Assembly (NCBI GenBank): GCA_017506865.1
Contig: JAFCMP010000279.1
Location: 124,001-188,000 of the forward strand
DNA: 64,000 nucleotides
Direction of reading: 5' to 3'
Source: Tribonema minus
Lineage: Eukaryota; Sar; Xanthophyceae; Tribonematales; Tribonemataceae
The notes under the pieces were generated by a model. That model was given only the letters and a program-made list of their open reading frames with translations, searched no databases and was not told the DNA's origin. A program made the translations under genes and the position numbers. Below, in pieces: positions 23,283 through 34,700 of the stretch (positions are counted from its first letter, which is position 1; each line of letters opens with the position of its first letter).

Positions 23283-26200
23283 TCATACCATTATGGCATC
23301 CTCCTCCTCGTCACCACCGCCGTCCCCGTCATCGACAGGACCCCCCCCCCCATCACCGCCCTCATCGCCGTCGCCGCCCTCCTCGCCATCCTCCTCCTCG
23401 TCGTCCTCCTCATCGCCGTCCTCCTCATCGTCGTCCTCCTCGTCGCTTTCCTCGTCTTCGGTGTCCTCCTCCTCTTCTTGATCCGCCGGGACATACCCCA
23501 GGATGCTGTCATTGACGCCGCACGTGGCATAGACGCCGCGCATGCCGAGGTTGGCACGCGCATTGGTGTCGCGGTCGATGACAGCAACCCCCCCCTCCGC
23601 CGCCTGAGCGAGAGGCGCAGTCCTCGTTCCAGCAAACCCTGTTTCTGTGCCCGAACTCATCGCCGCCGCCCCGCGTGGCCCCCCCCCACACACCAGGCAC
23701 GAGGCGGAACTGTACGGCTCTGGTGTGATGAGAGTAGGGCATCGGCATGCCAGCTGCGCCACCAGTTTCTTGATTGGAATGGCGGCGCGGCCGCCGGCGG
23801 GGAAGCGCGCACATGCGCCGAAGAAGATGATGCGACGGGGCCTCCTGTGCGTGTCGCGCCACCTCCTGTGCCTGCGCTTGCGGCATGGATACTCGCGGCC
23901 GCGGGACCGCACACGCTTCCATCCCGGCGGCCTGTGCTGCAGCCGAATTGGGGCCAGCTTTTCTGCCATCTTGGCAATGGCGGCCTGCTGCGCACGGAAG
24001 CGGCTGAACCTCTGATGCCGTCGTGCTGGGTGCAGCAGCTCTCCCCACATGGCATCTGCATGGTGCCCCCAAGTGGTGCAGTAGGCGCGCAGCACCTGCG
24101 ATGATGCAGCCACCAGGACGGGCACCGTGTGTACACAGAGCGGAATGAGTGGGGGCTACCATTACAGTGGGGGCAGGGGTAGAGTCACGTGAGGACCCAC
24201 CGCATCAGATTGTAGAGGACGTACTACCATCACGAAAGTCCCGAGGCTTCTCCCACTGTCAGAGCTCTGCACAGTGACTCACGATCATTGGCTCTACGCA
24301 ACGGTCATGCATCGTGTGCCACCAGACTGATTGAATGACAGGCCCTTGATGTGACATGCCATTGACCTTGAGAGCCCCAAGGCTTTTCAATGACAGCAAG
24401 GAACATACGAATGCACACATCACTCCAGACCTGCATTTCAAATTTTGATGCGCTGCTTCTGCTGTAACAGGCATGCGGCCCTTGCTGAGTCGACGACAAA
24501 TACGGTCACGTCCAACCGTCATGATGTCATGTGCTCGCTCCCATTGTGCATCGAGATAGACAGCAGTGGGCTCTTGCGCGTATTTGAACCAGTACAACAC
24601 AAGGCAAGAGCATCAAGAGCCTGCGGTTTTGGCTCAGACAACACAAGGACCGCTGCTGTTGCCCCGCAATTCTTACCTGATAGCGGCCCGTGCGCGTGTG
24701 CCTGTCCGCGAGCGCCGCGAGTGCATTGCTGTACGCCTGGTTGGCCCCGCGGCGTTGCGCCTCCCCCTGCTCATTGCGGACAGACAATGCCCATACGCGG
24801 TAATCCGCCCCTGACACCTCCTGTGCCGTTACGCACTCGCCCTCTGGGGGCGGATTTGCTACAAAATCCGCGGCGTTCTCGCGCCTCCAGCGCTGGCCAA
24901 GGGCAGTGACCGCACTGAAAGCCAGCACCTGGTCCGGGTCCACCCCAGTCACCACGACATGGTCCAGGGCGTGCAGCCGCTCCTGTGCAGCAGGGGTACC
25001 GTCCGCCACCGTAGCCGGCTCCGCCCCTATCTCCCTGTGCACACGCTGGAGGCGGAACACCCCATTGGGGCCTTCAGCCACCTCCCCCTCAGCACATCCC
25101 CCAGCTCCTCGTTGATGTACCCAACCTGTGACACAGAGGAGAATGCAATGAACATGAGTGGAGGGGGGGGGGCGTATCAGCAAGCTGTTGGGTGTACTAT
25201 TGTCAGTCTGCCCATGAGGCGTACGCTCTAGTACAGCGCTATGACAAACGGCGCCCTCCCTGATGCCATGCTGATGGCATGCTGGAGTCACAAAGGTGAG
25301 GCTACACAGTGTCTGCATGCAGTCGACATTGAATTTCACATCACATCCAGACTGCGTTGGCACGCCATCGAGTCAGATTGCAAATGGGACTTCATGGCGC
25401 AAGTATGACATACTATCAATACCACAGTGGCAATGTTCATGATCGGCAAGAAATTTCTTAAGCTGTTGAATCAACTAATCAACCTATGATTGAATCAACG
25501 GACGCAACAGTTGTGACGCGCGCCCCGCACCAGGTTGCATCTGCAACTGCAACATACGTTGTAGAACTCCGAGCAGGTCCGCCTAATGCAGCATCCAACA
25601 TCAAGTCGCCGAGTAGAAGTACCTGATTGATGAGCATTACACAATGGATGATGATGACAGCAGACACTTTCTCTTTCAACCAGACATTCCTACGAGCTAT
25701 CAGTAAGCACAGTGCTTGGCACCTGGTAGCCCCTCCGCGGCAGTTTGGTCAGGCCATGGGGGCCTTGGTGCGAGTCGTGGCTGGTGACCGGCAGAAGCTT
25801 GAGCTGGTGCCCATCGGTCATGACCGTCCTGTCCACGAGCCACGGGGCCAGGATGCGGTACCCTGGTTGGCCGGCGCGCTCAATTGCCCGCATCACACCG
25901 CGCTCGCTCCGCGCATAATGGTTGGTGCGCTGCCGCATGGTGGTGATGTTGGCTGCCTTCGCCCATGGCTGCATGAACTTAGCACACCACCAGGGGCCCC
26001 GGCCGGCCATCCGCGCAGCAAGACCTGAAAACAGCTCGCCCATGCCGCTGCACATTAGAGGGGCAGCGCATGACACAGCGACAACAACAGCACATCATGG
26101 CGAGACACTGTGTCATGTCACGCTGCGATGCGATGGACGCATACTAAATGTATGCAAGCATGGAACCAACCAACCGGTTTGAGCATATGACAATCTCAAT

Positions 26201-28376
26201 CATCACATTTGCCTGTGACTGCCAGGTTTCAGCATATGATGCTGACTCAGACAGCCGCTCAGTGATCACAATTTCACGCGTATTAGAGTGATGAGACCAT
26301 GATTGTCACACCAAAAGCTGACAAAGTGACAGGTCAAGCGCGCTGACAGGACATCTGCAGTGTGCTACTACCAGCAGCTAAGCTAATAGGACATCTGTAT
26401 GTAGTGTTCTGCTACAGTACTAGCAGGCTAAGTGTGCTCATCCTGTCCACATGCGCTACGCAGCGGGGCTATGCCTGCAGCCCTAGAGCACCCATATGCA
26501 CGCGTATGCCGTGCCCCTGTCCACTTTGGTCAGTGAACTTCAAGCGACTTGAAGGGCGAAGGACCTGATAACCACAGCTATGAGACAGATGCGGCAGCGT
26601 GTTGGCAACTCACGTGCGGTTGATGCGGATGAATGCCGGCTGGGGCTTGAAGCGGGGGAGGGGAGCAGTGAGCTTTGGAGGGACCGGCAGCAGGCCCCAC
26701 ACAGCGTCCCTGTGCTCGCGGCGCGCTGTGGCATCATCAGGAAACTGCTCGAAAAGCCCCGACATCAGATCCTGGTAGTCTGTACGGTCGGTCTCCACAT
26801 AGAGCTGCTGCAGCTGTGCCAAAAGCCGGCGCTTGCTAGAGTCGCTGTCGCCGTCGGGCAGGTGGCGCACCGTCTCGCAGATGTCCAGGATCTTGAGGTG
26901 ATCGGCGCCCTCCTGCACGTCTCCGTCATCGTCCAGCTCTGCGCCCCTGAAGCCCAGCTGGTTGAGGCGTGCCTGCAGCCCCCCGTGCAAGTCGTTGCCG
27001 GCATAGGTGGTCACCAGCTCAGCCAAGTCATGTACAGCCCTGGGAGCATCACGTGCAATCAATTTGGCAAGGGGAAGTCCGTAAGTTGGGTGGCAAACAA
27101 GCACTGTCGCTCTGACTGTACTTGCAGGCCACATCCAAGCCTGGCTAGAAGGCCAAGTCAAGAACATCCAGACTGCGGGTTGATTATTCTGAGCAGGCCA
27201 TCACACATCAACTTTCTTGCATGTAGGGACAGAATAAGGCGCATACATGCAGCGTGTGGCTGAACCAACAAGTAAGGTTGAAGTTGTCCACTACCACTTT
27301 GCGCATTGGCAAAAACAGCTGCCTGCTGCCATCTCCACCTCTGCCATGCAGGGCTGGCGCAAGTGTGGATGCAGCCTGCACCCAGCCCTCTGTCCAGGTT
27401 ACATCACGCCGAACTTAGTGCACTACAAAAACAGCAGAATTGTGAGCCGCTGAGACACCGGGTCCCGCATCACTTGCACAAATGCCATAGTGCTGATGAG
27501 AGGATGCGAGCCGTTCCAGAAACTGCTTGCAAATGTATGCAAAGTGCACCTTGTGAATACAGGGCATTTAACTAGGCATTTGCCGCCCACCTGGTGAACG
27601 GGCGCACAGTCATGTCGACTTGGGTATCAGGGTCATCATCGTCGTTTGTGATGTGCGCCCGCAGGGCTTGGAACAGGGCCCAGTACGTGATGGCCAAGCG
27701 CCGCCGCTGGAAGTGCACCTCTATGTACGTTTTGGCAACCGTCGCCATGTCCTTGGCCACATAGAGGAAGACCTCATGCAGGCGCCAAGGCGCCCAGGGG
27801 GCCTGCAGGGCCTGCAGATTGCTGTTGTGGCGCAGGTCCTGGAATCGTTGATGCGTCGAGGCGGGCAACTGCGCAACAACAAGCACACGAGGAGCACGTG
27901 TCACTCCACATGAACGAGTTGACCCCCTCGCACTGGCTTCCATGTGTTGACTCGGCGCTGTAGCCAGAGTGCCAGCTGACAGTGTCATGATCGCAGATTG
28001 ATTGAGTTTTGCATTCTGGTCAATGCGAGTGTCAGGCGTTGGGGAAGGGCTGTCCGAGATGCAGCTTCCATGTGCAGATGTAGTTGGCCAGCAAGGAGGC
28101 CAGATGCCGCACCTTCCCCACGTAATCTGCAGCGTCCTGGAGTGTTTGGGTGATGTCAAGGCTAGGGTGCCGATGCAGGACCTTTGCAAGGCTGCAAGAG
28201 ACGGTGTTGTGCCTGAGCTGTACGCCTTGATCCGTTCCAAGGATGCGTCGCCTTCGCTCGAAGGTCCGCAACAGAGTCTCGTGCAGCCGGCGTGTGTGTG
28301 AGGGCTCGTGCCCCTGGGCAGTATTCACCGCCGCCTGCCCGAACCTGTTGATGAGCCTCTCGACCAGGTCCGCCAT
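23283..28376 (-). CDS. Fanzor, eukaryotic TnpB-like RNA-guided nuclease
   Basis: Minus-strand exons: 28376 to about 28034, 27868-27591, 27039-26614, 26024-25723, 25125-24677, 24095-23283. The exon 2-6 boundaries have AG acceptors and GT donors and agree in phase; the first donor is unresolved and may be GC. Exon 1 has the helical N-terminal segment (HNTVSCSLAKVLHRHPSLD). Exon 4 has VDRTVMTDGHQLKL, like the family's TDG motif. Exon 5 has the RuvC-I aspartate (VVVTGVDPDQVLAF). Exon 6 has HPARRHQRFSRFRAQQ, the RuvC-II glutamate (ITPEPYSSASCLVCGG), the zinc ribbon and RuvC-III (IDRDTNARANL). The last 60 or so residues are mostly Asp/Glu. Frame changes at three G runs (25084-25088, 23679-23687, 23588-23595) mean it is either a pseudogene or carries homopolymer errors. 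Fanzors cut DNA using an RNA transcribed beside the gene. Confidence 0.85.
23286..23480 (-). repeat. low-complexity acidic-tail coding sequence
   Basis: Purine-rich GAG/GAC/GAT repeats on the minus strand encode long Glu/Asp runs at the Fanzor C-terminus, followed by Gly/Asp and a stop at 23283. Such a tail is not part of the nuclease core. Confidence 0.85.
23588..23700 (-). other. split zinc ribbon of the Fanzor
   Basis: The first Cys pair (CLVC) is in the main frame. The second pair (VCWNEDC, after GHRNR) is in another frame between a 9-base and an 8-base G run, and the main frame resumes at AVIDRDTNA. In the main frame alone the second pair is absent. Confidence 0.8.
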
Positions 28377-29399
28377 AATGTGAAAATCGCTGCACCATGT
28401 GGAGGAGACAATACATAGAGACAGGCTGTGACTGATGGCGTGGGCACATAATTAGGCACAGGTGGTTTGATCCTGAGTCAAAGTGGTTGTCCTGGGCGCT
28501 TAAAACATGGTGTGCTGGGGCTGACAAGTGGAAATTGCCGCTTTCGAGATACGCCATGTCACTCATCACAAGGATCCGCAAATCCCATTGGATACTATGC
28601 GAAAAAGCGATGCTGAATGCTGCACTGGCGATGCAATAAGATGATGCAATGAGATGCGGATAGCGAAGAAGCCTTGCAAGCACGGCGACATGTCCACACT
28701 TGAAACGACGAGGGATACCGTCGGACACTGCAGCCATCATGAGACACAGCAGCCTCAGGAAATACAAAACATACTGTAGCGGCGAACACAGCACCGACAT
28801 GGTGCACGAAGAAAGCGGACGCCAGCACCGTCAGCAATATATGACCTCAGCGAGTGCACACCTGTCGTCTCTGCAGCAGCGCCGCACCTCCAGGGGTTCT
28901 GAACAACACACTTCCGGAACTGCGGAGAGTCACATCTTTTCAAGTTGAGGCTGCGGTGCGCGCGCACAGTGAGTGCATTGCCAACTCACCTTCGGCGCTA
29001 TTGGCACATTGTGTCATTCCTGGTGCAGCATACTGGAATTGATGTCAAGATTGCAAGCTGGAACAGCAAGACATTTACAAGCAGCAGCGCTCATGGGTCT
29101 CATTGCATGTCGCTTACGCTGGGAAGGCCGGGAAAAACTCAAGAAAGCAGGGTCTAGTCGTAGTACATGACGCAACAACGCCTGCCAGCGCATGTAATAA
29201 TTGCGCTCGACTCACGCCTGGGTTCTGCTGTACAAACACATGCTTGCAGCTATGCACCCGCCGGCGGATGTCTGTACATGCCAGTTGCAATATTTTTCAT
29301 GGACCCATTATCATCATGCTGCATGCGCCACCAAGTAAGTTTCCGCACTCATGGCTTATGGCGATGTGCTATAATGAAGTGCCCATCTGACACAGGCGA
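28377..29399. other. Fanzor upstream region, no supported gene
   Basis: Would hold the Fanzor promoter and, if present, the left end of its element. I found no inverted copy of the 86-bp block here and no convincing upstream exon. Confidence 0.45.
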
Positions 29400-30827
29400 G
29401 GAAAATGGGCTGTTGCTGGTTCAGGGTCAGCGCTCACACGTGTCTCAGCAGGAGCAGCTGCACTCTGAAGCGGCGCGAGTACCGCAGCGCAAAAACATGT
29501 TCTGGCTCGTTACGCTGACGCGCTAGCCTATGCATTCTGTCGCGCATGCCTTCGGCCATGAGCTTAGCAGCTCGTGCCTGAGAAGACGTTGTTCTCCCAC
29601 GTGCCATCAGAGTAGCGTACACGCCAGCGGGACTGCGCGAAGTCACGTACCTGGCCCCACAAGTAGTCAGTCGAGTTCGGCACATCATTGACTGGCCGGA
29701 CCACCTGTGTGCCGCAAGGGTACCGCAGCAATGCAGCATCTTTGGACAGCGTGCGATATTTGCGGGGAAGGTGACGCTCAGCATATGAAGGAACGTTGCC
29801 TTGGTGCTTGAGCTTATACAAAGCATGAAAAGTGTCCAGTACCCATGGTGGTATGAACAACAGTTCTACAAGCTCTTTCTCGCACACCCACTCTGAAGTA
29901 GTGCCATCGCGCGCTAGCCACTTGCATGACCAGCCGCTGTCTTCAACTCTGCGGTCTAGTATCTGGCACAATCGCTCAGGGTCCAGCTGGTCAGGGTCCA
30001 GCTCTTGCAGTTGCGCGGAGTCTAGGAGGGCATGCACTCCCTCGACTTCAAGTCGCGGGTCTGGGGTGATATGGCTTCATGTTTTCAACATGCACGGTGG
30101 TCTCGCGTATGCGTGTGCCCATGAGTTGGCATTGAAAAGAAAGCCCTGCGTCACCGTACGGAGCTACTAGCTTCCAGGGGCCAGTGACATGCTCCTCAAT
30201 GGCGCTTGCGCGGCCGCGTGATGGTGGCTTCTTGATCCACACATAGTCACCGACCTCCAAGTGCACAGTGCGTTGAATTTGGTCGTTGCGAGCTTGGATG
30301 CGTTCAGTACGTCGCTGCAGCGCCTCGCCGACCGCTTCCTCAGCAAGCTTGAGATTTTCTTGCAGACATTTCACCTCAGCATGTAGGTCTTGTGAACTTG
30401 CAATCTCAGAGGTCGAAGCGTCAAGAGGGAAACGTGCTTCGCGACCGTAAACACAGAAGAATGGGGTCAAACGTATACATGCCAGCGTGCCTGGTAGCGA
30501 GAACAGAGTGTAGCAAGCGCTCTCTTGAAGCGCCCCTTCATGTTTTCAACGACGCCGTTTGACTGGGGCGATATGCGCTGGTTTCAATCTTGTGCACTTT
30601 AAAGAAGGTGCAGAGCGTGGTTATCAGCGCACTCATGAACTCTGCGGCTCTGTCAGACACCAGCTCTTTCACAAGCGCGCCGCACTCAAGGAGCACTTTT
30701 GCTAGTAGGGGTGCGGCCTCAGCTGCCGATCATGTCTGTACAGGGACAAGCCAACAGTAGCCTGATCTAGCTTCGGTGATGATTGAGCAAGTATCGATGC
30801 CCTAGGACGCCGATCTGAGTGTAGTCT
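29400..30827 (-). mobile_element. degraded Gypsy fragment (integrase and C-terminal region)
   Basis: The minus strand encodes pieces closely similar to the intact element: GPWKLVAPYGDAGLSFQCQL, KWLARDGTTSEWVCEKELVE and WGQVRDFAQSRWRVRYSDGT. Positions 29500-30827 match 32100-33490 of the intact element with frameshifts and a missing stretch near 30475. Positions 29420-29490 match 34040-34110, which is out of order, so the copy is rearranged. It ends abruptly where repeat R begins. Confidence 0.85.
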
Positions 30828-31042
30828 ACACTTCAGGGCGCGAGCCTTCTTAAGTCATGGCGCGCGCAAGTCTCCGCACTACTGATGCGGCTGCCAGTGG
30901 GTGATGCCAAGCTTGCTGGTTCTTGCAGACTGGTATGCGTACGTGCGTATTGCTACAGCCGTTCACCAATCAGCGCGCTGGGGTCTAGTTGTCGCCGCAG
31001 ATGTTGACATTGAGGGAAAACTCCCCCAAAATAAGGTAGGTT
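30828..31042. repeat. repeat R, left part (split copy)
   Basis: Matches 14046-14251 of the intact copy, with an insertion of about 9 bases. It ends with GGTT at 31039-31042, the target duplication of the Gypsy insertion. Confidence 0.9.
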
Positions 31043-31403
31043 TGATACAGCAAAACGGCCTGGCTTTCATGCTGCCAAAGGCAGATGGGCTGTAGTGCTG
31101 CTGGCGAGACCAAGTTGCAGCCAACTTGCTGGACAATCATTAGCAAAGCAAGAGAAATGAGACACACCTCTGTGGACATGGACTGAAGGCCACTTGAATG
31201 GCTCAGCTCCAGAAAGGCTTGCTGTCTCCCAGCAGGATATCTTTCTTGCCCAGGGCCAGAACCAAGAGTGAGCAAAAGGGCCTTGTTCTCAAGTGCTGGC
31301 CAGGACTTGAAGTTGAAGAACGGTCCCAGGAATGGTCCGGTTCTAGAACAACTCCCCTGGTGCTCTGTACTGAACTAGCACAGAAAACAGAGAGCTTGTA
31401 TCA
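31043..31403 (-). repeat. Gypsy 3' LTR
   Basis: 361 bp, TGATACA...TGTATCA. It differs from the 5' LTR by four transitions (two T/C pairs and one T/C near 31305, one G/A near 31378) and one C/G near 31375. Confidence 0.95.
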
Positions 31404-31416
31404 TCCCTCTTCTTTG
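31404..31416 (-). promoter_or_regulatory. polypurine tract
   Basis: On the element strand CAAAGAAGAGGGA lies directly before the 3' LTR, the usual primer site for plus-strand DNA synthesis. Confidence 0.85.
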
Positions 31417-31728
31417 AAAAGGGCCGCCTTGCGCGGGCCGTCTGGCCGGCATGACACTTGATTTCAGCAAGACAAACTAGTTCTGTCGCATCACAGCCTG
31501 GGTTTCTGGTCTGGTCTGGTCTAGCGCGTGTCCCGTTCACCATTCCTTCGCGCCAAGTGCGCGAACTCAACATGGCTTCAAGAAGTTCTGGGCATAGTCG
31601 AGGTCTAGGATGCGTGTCATTCACCATTCCTTTGCGTTGGGTGCGCAAGCTCAACATGGTTTTCAGATATACGCATCAGTGCTCTGTCACTCCTTCGGCA
31701 CCGTGCGTGCGAGTTCAACGTGACATTG

Positions 31729-34700
31729 CTAACTCATGCGTGAGCGTTCGCTGGGTCTGGTGGCCTCCGCTCCAGTTGGCGGTTCCTCAGCAAGCTCACG
31801 TGCCAGTAACAAGTTCCAGGATGACTGCTCAGCATGAGCATCATCATGCTGGTATTCTGCTCTAAGCTTCAGGCGATCCTCTAGGGGCTTCTTTCCTCGC
31901 ATATTGGGAAACTTCACGTCAAATGTGAACTCCCCGCGGTCGCGCTTGGCGGAAACAAACCTGAGCAGAATGCCGCGGCTCCATCCAGAGGGAGACCGGT
32001 AGCGGAGCACTTGACCAACGTAGAGTGGTCCAAAATCACTTGGCATGCATGGACTCACAGTCACTCGTACGTTTGCAGGTAGGTCAGAGTCTGGGCTCAT
32101 GTCAAAGGCGGGTTCCGGCTGGTCACGCTGGCATGCGAGTCTGCGTAGTCTGTAACGCGTACTCTCAGCCAAGAGCTTGCCAGCGCGCACTTGCAATGAA
32201 GTCAAGTCTTCCCACGTCCCGTCCGTGTAGTACACACGCCAACGAGCTCGTGCAAAGTCACGTACTTGACCCCACAAGTAGGCAGTCGTGCCCGGCGTGT
32301 CTGTAACTTGCCGTACCGCTTGAGTGCCACAGGGGTATTGTTGTAATGCAGCATCTTTGGACAGCGTGCGATCCCCATGGGGGCTATGGCGCTCAGCGTA
32401 CGAGGGAATGTTGCCTTGGTGCTTGAGCTCGTACAGAGCGTGAAAGGTGTCCAGTGCCCAAGGTGGTATCAACAGCAATTCCACTAGCTCTTTCTCGCGC
32501 ACCCATTCCGAAGTGGCACCATCGCGTGCTAGCCACTTGTATGACCAGCTGCCGTCCTCCTCTGCCTTACGGTCTAGCAACTGGTACAGCTTCTGGTCGG
32601 GGTCTAGTTCTTGTAGCTGCGCGGGGTCTAGGAGGGCATGAACTCCCTCAACCTCAAGTCGGGTAGGTCTAGGGTGATAGGGCTTCATGTTCTCCACATG
32701 CGCGTCTGTCTCGCGTATGCGCGTGCCCATGAGTTGGCACTGAAAAGAGAGCCCAGAATCACCGTTGTGAGCAACTAGCTTCCACGGACCAGTGTAATGC
32801 TCTTCAATGGCACTTGCACGGCCGCGCGACGGTGGCTTCTTGATCAACACATAGTCACCGACTTCAAGGTGCAGAGTGCGTGAAATCTGGTCATTGCGAG
32901 TCTGGATGCGTTCAGCGCGGCGCTGCAACGCCTCGTCAATAACTTCTTTCGCCATTCTGAGGTTCTCCTGCAGACGCTGCACTTCTGCGCGCAGGTCTTG
33001 CGAGTTTCCAGCCTCAGAAGTGAAAGCGTCGAGGGGGAAGCGCGCCTCGCGGCCAAAAACACAGAAGAATGGGGTCAGGCCCGTCTCTTCCCTCGGCGTG
33101 TTCCTGAGCGCGAATTGCACAGCATCAAGGTTTTCGTGCCAGCGTGCCTGGTAGTGAGAACACAGTCTAGCGAGCGCCCTCTTGATGCGCCCGTTCAGGT
33201 TCTCAACAACGCCGTTAGATTGAGGATGGTATGTGCTGGTTTCAATCTTGCAAGCTGCAAAGAAGCGACATAAGCTGGTAATGAGCGAACTCATGAACTC
33301 AGCCGCCTGGTCGGACACCAGTTCTTCCACTAGCGCGCCGCACTCAAGGAGCACTTTCGCCAGCAGAGGAGCGGTCTCGGCTGCCGTTCGCGTCTTTACA
33401 GGAAAGATCCAGCAGTATCCAGATCGAGCTTCTGCAACGTCAAGCAGGTATCGGTGTCCTTCTAGGGAAAGGACGCCGGGTCCCGTGTAGTCAATATGCA
33501 GGCGTTGCCACATGCGTAGGGGTGGCATCAGGGCTTGTTTATACCTGGCAGTAGCTTGTGGTTTGGTTTGCTGGCAAGGTATGCACGAGCGTACATAGTC
33601 TCGGACGTCTGCACCCAAACCTCTCCAGTACATGCGCTCTAGCACCTTGGCGTGCGTAGCCGCAGTTGAGGGGTGCTGTGCACTGCCGTCGTCGTGACAA
33701 AGGCGAAGTGCAAGTGGCTTCAAAGCGTCGGGGACTACCCACTGGGTAATTAGGGAGCCCTTCTTGGACCGACTAGCCGTGAAATGCACAAGCAGGCCGT
33801 CAGGTTCAACTGTGAAAAACTCTTGATTTTGACTCGCGAATTTGGCAATGCTCGGGTCAAGGGTCTGGTCGTGTGTTTCTAGGTAGCGTTTCAAGGACGA
33901 GCAGAAGTGATCACGTTCCTGCCAACGCACAAAGTTCTTGCGTTCTAGCATGGCAGGTGAAGATTCCGGGCGTGAGTTGGTTTCTTCAGTCTGGGCAGAC
34001 ACAGCGTCATCTGAAGTGTCCATCTCAGCATCTTCAAGTTCTGGTTCGGGATCGGCACTCACATGTGTCTCAGCAGGAGTAGCTGCGCTCTGGAGCGGCG
34101 CGAGTGCCGCAGCGCAACTGTCCCACACATCTGGCGAGTACGTACTCGGTTGCAGGTTGCAAAGTACTGAAGCGAGGGGCGTGAGCTCTGGCTCTGTCAG
34201 CTCTTCACCTCCCTCTTCTTTGAAAAGTGCGGTGTCTCCGCATGCACTTTCACGCGCAGAGTCATACATGAGTTCATGGACTTCCTGGGGTCCTAGTGTA
34301 CTCATGCAACTAGTCAGGTTTGTCGAGATTAGCGCGAGCTTGTTGAACTTGAAGTTCGTGCCACCTGGATATGCAGCATAGGCGCCTATGCGGCCCACAC
34401 ATGCAGGTGATTCTTCAAGTTGTTCATCTTCAAATCGTACGCCGCTGGGAGGCGCAGTTCCAGCATCAGTGCAGTCTGGCCACTGCTCATCTGATTCAGC
34501 AGGTTCATAGCTTCGGGGCCCCAGTATTTCTGTCATTTGGGGCATGCGTGAGGGGCAGTCCGCATTGCCATTGTCTTTTCCAGGGCGGTGTACGACCATG
34601 ATGTCATACCGCTGAAGACGCATGGCCCAGTGCAGCAGTTTGCTATTATGATTGTTCCAGGTTAACAGCCAGCGTAACGCAGAGGCGTCGGTTACGACGG

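Noticed and set aside
23293..23481. plus-strand Ser/Pro-rich open frame
   Set aside because: It is the complement of the Fanzor acidic tail; low complexity makes all frames open.
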